A stretch of DNA of 64,000 nucleotides from Mycobacterium sp. ITM-2016-00318 (lineage in GTDB: Bacteria; Actinomycetota; Actinomycetes; Mycobacteriales; Mycobacteriaceae). The DNA is taken from assembly GCF_002968285.2 (NCBI RefSeq), contig NZ_CP134400.1, positions 4,464,001 to 4,528,000 on the forward strand, written 5' to 3'. Positions 51,859-59,121 of the stretch are shown here, piece after piece (within the stretch, counting starts at the first letter, position 1; each line of letters opens with the position of its first letter). Position numbers and translations under genes: made by a program. A model generated the notes under the pieces. It ran no database searches. It was not told where the DNA came from and was given only the letters and a program-made list of their open reading frames with translations.

Positions 51859-51864
51859 TATCCT
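51859..51864 (+). promoter_or_regulatory. -10 element of a leaderless promoter (TATCCT)
   Basis: TATCCT followed by 7 bases and the ATG at 51872 of the fusion gene. Confidence 0.5.
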
Positions 51865-51871
51865 GGGATGA

Positions 51872-52948
51872 ATGCTTGCCGGAGGCCACACCTACTTCGC
51901 GTACGGGTCCAACCTGTGCGTCGACCAGATGGCGCGGCGCTGCCCGAACGCCGCTGACCCCCGGCCTGCGACGCTGGCCGACCACGATTGGCTGATCAAC
52001 GAGCGGGGCGTCGCGACGGTCGAACCGTTCGACGGGTCGCAGGTTCATGGTGTGGTGTGGCAACTCGACGACCACGACCTCGCCACCTTGGACAGCGCAG
52101 AGGGCGTACCGGTGCGGTATCGCCGCGACCGGCTCACCGTGCACACCGAAACGGGGCCGTCTCAGGCGTGGGTCTACATCGATCATCGCGTCGATCCCGG
52201 CCCTCCTCGGCCGGGCTATCTCGAGCGAATCATCGACGGAGCGCAGCACCACGGGCTGCCGCACCGCTGGGTCGAGTTCCTCCGCCGGTGGGATCCGTCG
52301 CAGTGGCCGGTCCCGAAAGACAACGCGGGTGCCGGTGCGCCGCAATCGCTTTCAGAGCTACTGGCTGATCCGGCGGTGCGCGAGGAGAGCACACTGCGCT
52401 CGCGATTCGGCTTCATGGCGATCCACGGCGGCGGGTTGGAGCAGATGACCGACGTCATCGCCGAACGGGCCGCAGACGCGGCGGGCGCATCGGTGTATCT
52501 GCTGCGTCATCCCGCGGACTACCCGCACCACCTGCCGTCGAGGCTCTACGTGGCCGAGGAGTCCGAGCGGCTCGCCGAGTTCCTCGAGCACGTCGAGGTG
52601 ATCGTCTCGCTACACGGCTACGGCCGGTTGGGCCGCAGCACCCAACTGCTCGCCGGAGGCGGCAACCGGGCACTTGCCGAGCACGTCGCCTGCCACTTCG
52701 ACGTTGCCGGCTACACCGTCGTCACCGATCTCGACGCGATGCCCCGCGAGCTGCACGGCCTGCATCCGGACAACCCGGTCAACCGGGCCCGCGCCGGAGG
52801 CACCCAACTCGAGCTCTCACCCCGGCTGCGCGGGATCAGCCACCGAAGCGCGCCGCCGCCTCAGGAGGACGGCCTCTCCGCACCGACGTCTGCGCTGATC
52901 CGGGGGCTGGTGGCGGCTGCCCACAGCTGGGAGCTGACGGCCACGTAG
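51872..52948 (+). CDS. Gamma-glutamylcyclotransferase-like domain fused to poly-gamma-glutamate hydrolase-like domain
   Basis: A 358-residue two-domain protein. Residues 5-135 are a GGCT/AIG2 fold: YFAYGSNL at residues 8-15 is the substrate-binding signature, and LDSAEGVPVRYRR supplies the catalytic glutamate. Residues about 170-350 resemble the poly-gamma-glutamate hydrolase family (PF05908-like, phage PghP/YmaC): FGFMAIHGGGLEQMTDVIAERAAD, VIVSLHGYG, and ELSPRLRG with putative zinc-binding His/Glu. Both domains act on gamma-glutamyl bonds, so the fusion may cut poly-gamma-glutamate or gamma-glutamyl peptides and cyclise the products. Its natural substrate in mycobacteria is unknown. Confidence 0.78.
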   Translation: MLAGGHTYFAYGSNLCVDQMARRCPNAADPRPATLADHDWLINERGVATVEPFDGSQVHGVVWQLDDHDLATLDSAEGVPVRYRRDRLTVHTETGPSQAWVYIDHRVDPGPPRPGYLERIIDGAQHHGLPHRWVEFLRRWDPSQWPVPKDNAGAGAPQSLSELLADPAVREESTLRSRFGFMAIHGGGLEQMTDVIAERAADAAGASVYLLRHPADYPHHLPSRLYVAEESERLAEFLEHVEVIVSLHGYGRLGRSTQLLAGGGNRALAEHVACHFDVAGYTVVTDLDAMPRELHGLHPDNPVNRARAGGTQLELSPRLRGISHRSAPPPQEDGLSAPTSALIRGLVAAAHSWELTAT

Positions 52949-52999
52949 TTCTGCACACCCGAGACCCATCCGCACGGCCGCCTGCCCCGAATACCGGAT

Positions 53000-53764
53000 G
53001 TGCAACGAACGGACTGGCGCGCCCACGCACCGGCGCTTTATCGAACCCGGATCACCCACCTACGTCGAGCTCCGGTTCACCACTATTTCGAGCATCGCAG
53101 CTACAGCTGGTATGTCGACGTCGACGCACTACCAGAGGTGCCGCAGTGGTTGAAGTCCTTCGCCCGTTTCGAGGCTGTCGACCACTTCGACGGCGAACCG
53201 GGCGACACGCTTCGCCAGCGCATCGACCGCTTCCTCGCGTCGCGCGACATCGAACTGCCCGGCGGCACCATCACGGCGCTGCTACAGCCGAGGGTGCTCG
53301 GGTTGGTCTACAACCCGCTGAGCCTGTACTGGTGCCACGACGCCAATGGTGTACTCCGCCACGTCCTCGCCGAGGTGCACAGCCCACGCGGGGGCCAACA
53401 CACCTATCTGCTACCGCCCGACTCCGGCGAGCCGACGATCGTGCAGAAGCGGCTCTACGCCTCGCCCTTCAACGGCGAGGGCGGTCACTATCTCGTCCGG
53501 GCGCCCCGACCCGAGGCAGAGCTGGATGTGACGATCTCACTGCACCGCGACGACCAGCCGGCCTTCGTCGCGACGCTGCGCGGTACCCGGCTGCCGGCCA
53601 CCGCCGCCCAACTCGTGCGGTTGCAGATGGTGGCTCCACTGGCGCCGTTGATGGCGAAAGTCGGTATGTGGGCGCAGGGATTGACGCTGCGACTGAGAGG
53701 AGTTCCGGTGCTCCCGGAGTCGGTCGTTCCCGAAAGACAAAGACAGACGGTTGGGCAGCTGTGA
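53000..53764 (+). CDS. DUF1365 protein
   Basis: A 254-residue protein with the DUF1365 pattern: RITHLRRAPVHHYFEHRSYSWYVDVD at the start, then LGLVYNPLSLYWCHD and YASPFNGEGGHYLV. The family usually sits with a flavin amine oxidase and a cyclopropane-type fatty acid methyltransferase (in M. tuberculosis Rv0447c-Rv0449c, next to sigK). Here those two partners are missing and it is directly followed by sigK. GTG 53000 is the start. Probably a lipid-modification accessory; the exact role is unknown. Confidence 0.82.
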   Translation: MQRTDWRAHAPALYRTRITHLRRAPVHHYFEHRSYSWYVDVDALPEVPQWLKSFARFEAVDHFDGEPGDTLRQRIDRFLASRDIELPGGTITALLQPRVLGLVYNPLSLYWCHDANGVLRHVLAEVHSPRGGQHTYLLPPDSGEPTIVQKRLYASPFNGEGGHYLVRAPRPEAELDVTISLHRDDQPAFVATLRGTRLPATAAQLVRLQMVAPLAPLMAKVGMWAQGLTLRLRGVPVLPESVVPERQRQTVGQL

Positions 53765-53786
53765 CCCTGGCGCCCGCCCGGGTGGT

Positions 53787-53792
53787 TAGGCT
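53787..53792 (+). promoter_or_regulatory. -10 element of a leaderless promoter (TAGGCT) for sigK
   Basis: TAGGCT followed by 7 bases and the GTG at 53800. It suggests sigK can be transcribed on its own in addition to read-through from the DUF1365 gene. Confidence 0.5.
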
Positions 53793-53799
53793 ACCCCTC

Positions 53800-54345
53800 G
53801 TGACCACCGATCTGGCTGCGCTGTTGCGCCAGGTGGCCCAGCGGGATGTCGACGCGTTCGCCACCTTCTACGACCTCACCCGGTCCCGGGTTTTCGGTCT
53901 CGTGACTCGCGTGCTGCGCGACCCCGGGTACAGCGAGGAGACCACCCAGGACATCTATTTGCAGGTGTGGCGTTCCGCAGCCAACTACGACCCGAACGCG
54001 GGCTCGCCGCTCGCATGGCTGCTCACGGTGGCGCACCGGCGCGCGGTGGACCGCGTGCGCGCCGAGCAGGCGGCCAGCCAGCGCGAGTCCCGGTACGGGT
54101 CGGCCAACGTCGACCCGCCGGCGGACCACGTCGCGGAAACGGTCATCCTGGCCGACGAACGCCAGCAGGTCACCGACTGCCTCGGCTCGCTGACCGACGT
54201 GCAACGCGAAGCCATCCAGCTGGCCTACTACGACGGGCTCACCTACGTGCAGGTGTCGGAGCGGCTGTCGGCGAACCTCGCCACGATCAAGTCGCGGATG
54301 CGCGACGCCATCCGCGGACTTCGCAGATGTCTGGGGCTCGCATGA
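53800..54345 (+). CDS. sigK: ECF sigma factor SigK
   Basis: Extracytoplasmic-function sigma factor of 181 residues. Region 2 (about residues 10-85; FATFYDLTRSRVFGL, YSEETTQDIYLQVWR) and region 4 (about 120-178; LTDVQREAIQLAYYDGLTYVQVSE, TIKSRMRDAIRGLR) are complete. It is very similar to M. tuberculosis SigK (RVLRDxGYSEETTQxIYLxVWR, and AHRRAVDRVRxEQA), including the anti-sigma neighbour. GTG 53800 is preferred as the start. In M. tuberculosis SigK controls the MPT70/83 antigens and its own locus. Confidence 0.92.
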   Translation: MTTDLAALLRQVAQRDVDAFATFYDLTRSRVFGLVTRVLRDPGYSEETTQDIYLQVWRSAANYDPNAGSPLAWLLTVAHRRAVDRVRAEQAASQRESRYGSANVDPPADHVAETVILADERQQVTDCLGSLTDVQREAIQLAYYDGLTYVQVSERLSANLATIKSRMRDAIRGLRRCLGLA

Positions 54346-55064
54346 CAGAACCACTGAGTCCCGATGTCGTCGCGCTGGCGACGCCCTACGCGCTGCATTC
54401 GATCACCGATGCCGAACGCGCGGAGATCGAACGCCGGGTGAGCGCCGCGCCACCCGAGGTGGCCGAGGAGTTCTACGCGCAGGTGCGCGCCGTGCACGAG
54501 ACGATGGCTGTGATCTCCGCGGCGACGGCCCTCGAGCCGCCCCCGAGCATGCGCGACCGGCTGCTGGCGACCGTCGCCTACGACGAACCGCCGGTCCAAC
54601 AGCTTCCGCTGAAGCGCGCAAATCGCTGGCGCACAACAGTTCTCGCCGCAGCCGCCGTGCTCGCAATCGGGCTGGGTGCCCTGGGGGTCGGGATCGCATT
54701 GCGGCCTGCGCCGACGGTGTCCACCGCCGAGCAGGTGTTCGCGGCGCCCGACGTGCAGACCGTGTCGGGCCCCATCCCGACCGGTGGCACTGCGACGCTG
54801 GTCTTCTCCCACGAGAAGGATGCGGGCGTGCTGGTGATGAACAACGTTCCGCCGCCACAGCCGGGCACCGTGTATCAGATGTGGTTGGTCGGCGAGGGCT
54901 CGCCCAAGTCGGCGGGGACGATGGACGCGAAGTCCGTCGCACCCTCGACCACGGCGGTGCTGCCCGATCTCGGCACCTCCCGCACGCTGGCCTTCACCGT
55001 CGAACCGGGCGCCGGCTCGAACCAACCGACGGGCCCTGCGTTCGCCGAACTGCCGCTGGCCTGA
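54342..55064 (+). CDS. rskA: Anti-sigma-K factor RskA
   Basis: Membrane anti-sigma factor of 240 residues. The cytoplasmic sigma-binding part (1-95; LATPYALHSITDAERAEIERRV) is followed by one membrane helix (about 101-124) and an extracellular domain with VFSHEKDAGVLVMNNVPPPQPGTVYQMWLVG, as in RskA. Regulated proteolysis of this protein is known to release SigK. ATG 54342 overlaps the sigK stop by 4 bases, giving coupled synthesis. Confidence 0.92.
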   Translation: MTEPLSPDVVALATPYALHSITDAERAEIERRVSAAPPEVAEEFYAQVRAVHETMAVISAATALEPPPSMRDRLLATVAYDEPPVQQLPLKRANRWRTTVLAAAAVLAIGLGALGVGIALRPAPTVSTAEQVFAAPDVQTVSGPIPTGGTATLVFSHEKDAGVLVMNNVPPPQPGTVYQMWLVGEGSPKSAGTMDAKSVAPSTTAVLPDLGTSRTLAFTVEPGAGSNQPTGPAFAELPLA

Positions 55065-55096
55065 CGAGCTTTCGTGCCCATTCCGCGCGGGCGTCG

Positions 55097-56191
55097 CTAT
55101 TCCAGCGTCGCGATGGCCGCCTCGGCCAGAACGTCGTCGATGTCGTGCCCGCGCTGCCATGCGCGGCGCTGCCGCATCGCGCCGTTGCCATGCTCGGCGA
55201 CGCGGCTGAGTTCGGAACGCACCATCTCGTAGTCGCCGACCTGTTGCAGCGCGGACCGGATGCGATCGACGAGGCCGCCGAGCAGGTCGATGGCGGGCAC
55301 CGACGCGTGGCTTTCGGCCAGGTCGATCGCGTCGCCGTCGAGGCCTTCGCGAGCCGATTTCCAGTAGGCCGCCCGCAGCGCGTGGGGCGCCAACGGCGCA
55401 AGCGGTTCGCCTCGCCGCTCATCGTCCAACGCCGTCATCACGACGCCCCGCACCAGGGCCGCGAACAGAACCGTTTCGGCCACCGTCGCGGGCACGTCGG
55501 CGACACGCACCTCGATCGTCGGAAAGTTGGCCGACGGGCGCACGTCCCAATAGACCATCCCGTCGTCGAGCATGGCACCGGTGTCCTGAAGCATCCGCAC
55601 GACAGCGTCGTATTCGTCGGCGGAATCGAAGTGCGGCGGCGGCCCCGCGCTCGGCCAGCGCTGCCACAGGATGCTGCGCCAGCTGGCATGGCCGGTGTCG
55701 GTGTTGCGGTAGATCGCCGAGTTGGCCGTCACCGCCAAGAGCAGCGGCAGCCACGGTCGCAGCCGGTTGCTCACATGAATCGCGGCCTCGCGATCGGGGA
55801 CTGCGACGTGCACATGGCAACCGCAGATGCCCTGTTCGTGGGCGATCATCCCGAACCGCTCCGCGATGCGGCGGTAGCGCGGGTTGTCGGTGATCGGGAA
55901 CTCGTGCGGCACCGTCGGCGGCAATCCGACGGCGAGCAGCCGCGCGCCGCCCGCCTCTGCGGCCTCGGCGGCAAGGCGACGCAGCCTGGTCAGTTCGGAG
56001 CGCAGTTCGTCGCTGGTATCGGCGACCTCGGTCGTCGTCTCGACCTGGCAGCTGGTCAACTCCAGCTGCAGCTTCACCCCACGCGCTTCGGCATGGCTGG
56101 CGACGGCTTCGTTGCGGGCGACAGGTGCACCGGTGTCGCGGTCGACGAGAAGGAACTCCTCTTCGACACCGACGGTGGGATTGACGGGCAC
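55097..56191 (-). CDS. YbdK-type carboxylate-amine ligase (glutamate-cysteine ligase family 2)
   Basis: Glutamate-cysteine ligase 2 family enzyme of 364 residues. Motifs are TVGVEEEFLLVD near the start (acidic metal ligands), QLELTSCQVETTTEV, HVHVAVPDRE, and FPTIEVRVADVPATV. GTG 56191 is chosen because of the strong ribosome site GGAGG 5 bases upstream; longer frames have no support. M. tuberculosis Rv0433 is the apparent counterpart. Mycobacteria make mycothiol and not glutathione, so the true amine substrate of this family there is uncertain. Confidence 0.87.
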   Translation of the reverse strand: MPVNPTVGVEEEFLLVDRDTGAPVARNEAVASHAEARGVKLQLELTSCQVETTTEVADTSDELRSELTRLRRLAAEAAEAGGARLLAVGLPPTVPHEFPITDNPRYRRIAERFGMIAHEQGICGCHVHVAVPDREAAIHVSNRLRPWLPLLLAVTANSAIYRNTDTGHASWRSILWQRWPSAGPPPHFDSADEYDAVVRMLQDTGAMLDDGMVYWDVRPSANFPTIEVRVADVPATVAETVLFAALVRGVVMTALDDERRGEPLAPLAPHALRAAYWKSAREGLDGDAIDLAESHASVPAIDLLGGLVDRIRSALQQVGDYEMVRSELSRVAEHGNGAMRQRRAWQRGHDIDDVLAEAAIATLE

Positions 56192-56361
56192 GGTGCCTCC
56201 AAAATATTGATCCGGCCCGTCGGAAGGGGTTTCACGACGGGCCGGATCGCGCGGTGGCTCCTGTGCGGTGAGTCCGCTGGGCCGACAAGTCTGGCGGGGA
56301 TTTAAATTGCCCGAACCGCCGACTGCCAAACATCGAATCTCATTGGGTGTTTCGACCGGCC

Positions 56362-56367
56362 TAGGAT
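56362..56367 (+). promoter_or_regulatory. -10 element of a leaderless promoter (TAGGAT)
   Basis: TAGGAT followed by 6 bases and the ATG at 56374. Confidence 0.5.
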
Positions 56368-56373
56368 CGCGGG

Positions 56374-57195
56374 ATGACCAAGGACTTCCGGTTCGGGGTG
56401 GGCCTGCGCGCCGCCAAGTCGCTGTCGTCGGTGCAGGACGAGGCCCGCCGCGCCGAAGCCCTCGGCTTCGACGTGCTGCATCTGCCCGACCACATCGGCG
56501 CGCCCGCCCCCTTCCCCACGCTGATGGCCGCGGCCACGGCGACGACGAGGTTGCGGATGGGCACCTTCGTGCTCAACGCGTGCTTCTACAAGCCGGCCTT
56601 GCTGGCGCGCGATGTAGAGGCGCTGCGCGACCTCTCCGGCGGGCGGTTCGAGTTGGGCCTTGGCGCGGGTTACGCGCAGCACGAGTTCAAGGCCGCCGAA
56701 CTGCGGTACCCGAGCGCCCGCGAGCGCGTCGAATATGTAGGACACGTCACCGAATACATGGGCGAGCACATGCCGGATGTGCCGGTGCTGATCGCGGGCA
56801 ACGGCGACAGACTTTTGACCGTGGCGGCGCGGCATGCCGACATCATCGGCCTCACCGGAGGTCAGCCGATCACCGAGGCGGCCGATCCGCTCGCCGAGCG
56901 CGTCGAGTTCGTCCGGCGTGCCGCCGGTGACCGCTTCGACGATCTCGAGTTCAACATCGCGATCACCGCGCTGCCGCGTGACGGGTCCGGGCACCCTGAC
57001 CTCTCGATCACCCGCAGGGCGCTTCCGCACATGTCCGACGAGGAACTACTCGCGACGCCTGCTGTGCTGTCGGGGTCGACGCGGGACATCGCCGACACGA
57101 TTCGCGGCTACCGCGACACCTACGGCGTGAGCTACTTGATCGTTCAGGACAAGCACGCCGAGGCGTTCTCGAAAGTCATTGCTGAACTGCACTGA
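56374..57195 (+). CDS. LLM-class F420-dependent-type oxidoreductase
   Basis: Luciferase-superfamily TIM-barrel protein of 273 residues: RRAEALGFDVLHLPDHIG, LRMGTFVLNACFYKPALLARDVEAL, GGRFELGLGAGYAQHEF and VPVLIAGNGDRLLTVAARHADIIGLTG are the usual blocks (LGLGxGY is strong for the F420 branch). The sequence start follows a TAGGAT hexamer without a ribosome site. It differs clearly from the KstR-controlled LLM enzyme at 13.7 kb and has no KstR site. Substrate unknown. Confidence 0.86.
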   Translation: MTKDFRFGVGLRAAKSLSSVQDEARRAEALGFDVLHLPDHIGAPAPFPTLMAAATATTRLRMGTFVLNACFYKPALLARDVEALRDLSGGRFELGLGAGYAQHEFKAAELRYPSARERVEYVGHVTEYMGEHMPDVPVLIAGNGDRLLTVAARHADIIGLTGGQPITEAADPLAERVEFVRRAAGDRFDDLEFNIAITALPRDGSGHPDLSITRRALPHMSDEELLATPAVLSGSTRDIADTIRGYRDTYGVSYLIVQDKHAEAFSKVIAELH

Positions 57196-57249
57196 TCACG
57201 TCGCCGCGACGAGGTTTGAAAGCCCGTATTGCGGGAATAGCAACTTCTC

Positions 57250-57480
57250 ATGGAGATCGATCGCGCAGTCGGGGTGCTGGTCACCCTGCGGCGGTGCGCT
57301 CTCGATGAGGCATCGGACGAACTGCTCGACGCCGCCAAGCGACATCGGCTCACGCCGTTGGCGATCGCGCGGGCGTTGGTGGCACTCGCCGAAGGCGTGA
57401 GCCATGACGATGCACCTTCGGTTGAGGCCGCCCGCTATGAGTGGGGACTTCTGTTGGAGGGGGAGGTGGTATCGCGATGA
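57250..57480 (+). CDS. ANTAR-domain-only miniprotein
   Basis: A 76-residue protein whose first 50 residues match an ANTAR RNA-binding domain: IDRAVGVLVTLRRCALDEASDELLDAAKRH followed by LTPLAIARALVALA (positions 3-50). No GAF, PAS or receiver domain is attached, so any signal input must come from elsewhere. The stop overlaps the start of the next small gene by 4 bases. ANTAR proteins act by antitermination on paired RNA hairpins. Confidence 0.65.
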   Translation: MEIDRAVGVLVTLRRCALDEASDELLDAAKRHRLTPLAIARALVALAEGVSHDDAPSVEAARYEWGLLLEGEVVSR

Positions 57481-57665
57481 TCCAACGCGCCGCCGCGCAC
57501 ACCCGACGAGCTCTCATTGGCGTATGGCACTGCCCGGACACCTTCGCCTGCTGGCTGCGCGCCGTCTATCCGGACTGGGCGCCCAGACGCGGCCACGTGG
57601 CACTGGTCGCGTTGTGTGGACAGGAAGGTTCGCTGCTCGAGCAGCGACCTCGATCTGCGAACTAG
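57477..57665 (+). CDS. Hypothetical 62-aa protein coupled to the ANTAR miniprotein
   Basis: Reading frame from ATG 57477, overlapping the ANTAR gene stop (ATGA) and ending 4 bases into the convergent csbD-type gene. The 62 residues include RALIGVWHCPDTFACWLRAV with two cysteines and several tryptophans, and no recognised domain. The translational coupling and codon composition (GC-rich third positions) make it plausible as a real gene, but similarity evidence is missing. Confidence 0.4.
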   Translation: MIQRAAAHTRRALIGVWHCPDTFACWLRAVYPDWAPRRGHVALVALCGQEGSLLEQRPRSAN

Positions 57666-57844
57666 TACCTGCGCCCGCGCAGCCTGTCCTTGACGCGTTC
57701 ACCCGTCTTGCGTACCCGGGCGCGCATCTGATCGGACCGGCCCTCGTCGCGCATACGCGCGTTCCCCGTAGCCTCGCCGATCTCTTTCTTGGCCCGGCCG
57801 ACAATGCGGTTGAACTCGTTCTTGGCTTTCCGCGTTGCACTCAT
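57662..57844 (-). CDS. CsbD-like stress-response miniprotein
   Basis: A 60-residue, very basic helical protein: NEFNRIVGRAKKEIGEATGN followed by DEGRSDQMRARVRKTGERVKD, the CsbD pattern (G-x-xKE..G...GN). It starts at ATG 57844 and ends convergently with the 62-residue frame. CsbD-type proteins are general-stress induced; their function is unknown. It lies 63 bases from the tRNA-Arg gene. Confidence 0.72.
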   Translation of the reverse strand: MSATRKAKNEFNRIVGRAKKEIGEATGNARMRDEGRSDQMRARVRKTGERVKDRLRGRRY

Positions 57845-57907
57845 GGATGCAGTGTTTCCGCTGCGCATCAGGAGAAACCTGGCGCCACGGTAAGCTCCCA
57901 GCGTTCC

Positions 57908-57980
57908 GCCCTCGTAGCTCAGGGGATAGAGCACGGCTCTCCTAAAGCCGGTGTCGCAGGTTCGAATCCTGCCGGGGGCA
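57908..57980 (+). tRNA. tRNA-Arg (anticodon CCT)
   Basis: The 73-base cloverleaf has acceptor GCCCTCG (57908-57914) pairing with CGGGGGC (57973-57979) and discriminator A57980. The D arm is GCTC-AGGGGATA-GAGC, the anticodon arm CGGCT-CTCCTAA-AGCCG gives anticodon CCT, and the T arm is GCAGG-TTCGAAT-CCTGC. CCA is not encoded. It marks the left boundary of an accessory stretch. Confidence 0.95.
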
Positions 57981-58302
57981 CTTTTGTGATGTCTCGGGAC
58001 ATCGGTGACAGGTGTCTATCTAGTGAAGTGTCCCGCTTCACTGAAACGCCGTCTACCACCGTTTATCGCGCTCGAGAATTCACTGGCTTCACAAACTAGG
58101 AAACTAAATTGGGAGCGCGAGCGGCCTACTCCGGCTATCCCAAGACGCCGGGGGGCAGATCAAACGCCAACACCCAACACAGCAAGAGGTACCGATCCGG
58201 CGTCCAGGAGTCGCTGCCGCCACCGCCATCAGTGCCACCTGTCGGTATGCCGTCTGGGTTGGCGCCTCCCGAACCGCAGCCGTCACCGCTGGGCGCGGCG
58301 CG
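57981..58302. other. 322-base region downstream of tRNA-Arg with insertion-sequence-like end and a stem-loop
   Basis: No gene is supported. Just after the tRNA, ATGTC-TCGG-GACAT (57989-58002) and GGTGACAGGTGTCT resemble ends of IS481-type elements (recalled, not verified). AGTGAAG (58022-58028) and CTTCACT (58036-58042) form a perfect 7-bp stem with a 7-base loop. The rest, 58043-58302, shows nothing I can name. Confidence 0.4.
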
Positions 58303-58647
58303 TTACTTGATGTTCTGGGTGATGGTCACCGCCGTGTCGCTTGCCTTCTTAAGCATGTTGGACATCGTGCCGACCGCCTTGGCCCTGCGATCCATATACA
58401 TCTGCATCCGCATCGATTCAATTTCGGTCATTTCGCCGTCCTCGCCGAGGTTGGCGAGGTGGCGCTCGACGATGCGGAACCCGGGCGGCAAGGTCGACAG
58501 GTCTTCCGGCGGTGGTACGTCCAAACCGGCGACTATCACGTTATCGTCGGAGCCTGAGTTCGATGGTGGCTGTGCTGATGCCACCCCGGCAAGGGGAACA
58601 GATACGGCTGCCGCAGCGGCGGCGATGACGAACAATTTCTTTCGCAT
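58303..58647 (-). CDS. Small secreted protein within the tRNA-Arg-associated region
   Basis: A 114-residue exported protein: signal peptide MRKKLFVIAAAAAAVSVPLA ending with ASA (about residue 25), then a Pro/Asp-rich stretch (VIVAGLDVPPPEDLSTLPPG) and a Met-rich helix (EIESMRMQMYMDRRAK). GGGAGGAAAG is an excellent ribosome site before ATG 58647. No recognised family. Two operator-like palindromes (58722-58737 and 58755-58768) lie 75-120 bases upstream, and one like them precedes the other small secreted gene in this region. Confidence 0.65.
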   Translation of the reverse strand: MRKKLFVIAAAAAAVSVPLAGVASAQPPSNSGSDDNVIVAGLDVPPPEDLSTLPPGFRIVERHLANLGEDGEMTEIESMRMQMYMDRRAKAVGTMSNMLKKASDTAVTITQNIK

Positions 58648-58721
58648 GTGCTTTCCTCCCAATGGCTGCGAGCGCGACCGCTCACGTCACCGATCCTCAC
58701 GCCTGCCGACCGGGCCGCATT

Positions 58722-58737
58722 CAGTAGTCGACTACTG
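58722..58737. promoter_or_regulatory. Operator-like perfect 16-bp palindrome, copy 1
   Basis: CAGTAGTCGACTACTG is a perfect palindrome, 75 bases upstream of the secreted protein gene starting at 58647. The next copy is centred 32 bases away, three helical turns. Confidence 0.55.
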
Positions 58738-58754
58738 GGATCCGGAGCGCATGG

Positions 58755-58768
58755 AGTAGTCGGCTACT
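58755..58768. promoter_or_regulatory. Operator-like palindrome, copy 2
   Basis: AGTAGTCGGCTACT differs from copy 1 by one base in the core (A to G). Confidence 0.5.
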
Positions 58769-58909
58769 GCAAGCTGTGGATCTGCGACCCATCGAACGGC
58801 TCGTCGGGCACAGCGGCCACACCCGCCGATCAGTCAACTCGGCAGGCAACAAACCGTTTGTTTCAGGCGGTTTCCGCCTCACTCCAGGTTGATCCTTGAC
58901 ACTCCCTAG

Positions 58910-59101
58910 ATGAGGGAGTTGAGCGTCGCCGCGCAGCGGTATCAGGCCGTGTTGGCGGTGATGGGTTGTCGATTTCGCAGGTCGCTTCGAAGGTGGGGGT
59001 GTCGCGTCAGACGCTGCACTCGTGGTTGGCCCGGTATGAGGCCGAGGGTCTTGAGGGGCTGGTGGATCGGTCGCACCGCGCCGCCGCTGCCCCACACCAA
59101 A
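58910..59101 (+). pseudogene. IS481-family transposase remnant (N-terminus only, frameshifted)
   Basis: Frame 1 from ATG 58910 gives MRELSVAAQRYQAVLAVMG. Then the reading shifts and continues as LSISQVASKVGVSRQTLHSW and LARYEAEGLEGLVDRSHR (from about 58964), the helix-turn-helix head of IS481-type transposases. A few bases are missing around 58965, and everything beyond residue 65 (the whole DDE domain) is absent; unrelated sequence follows from about 59100. It is a dead fragment. Confidence 0.75.
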
Positions 59102-59121
59102 GGACAGATACGACGCCCATG

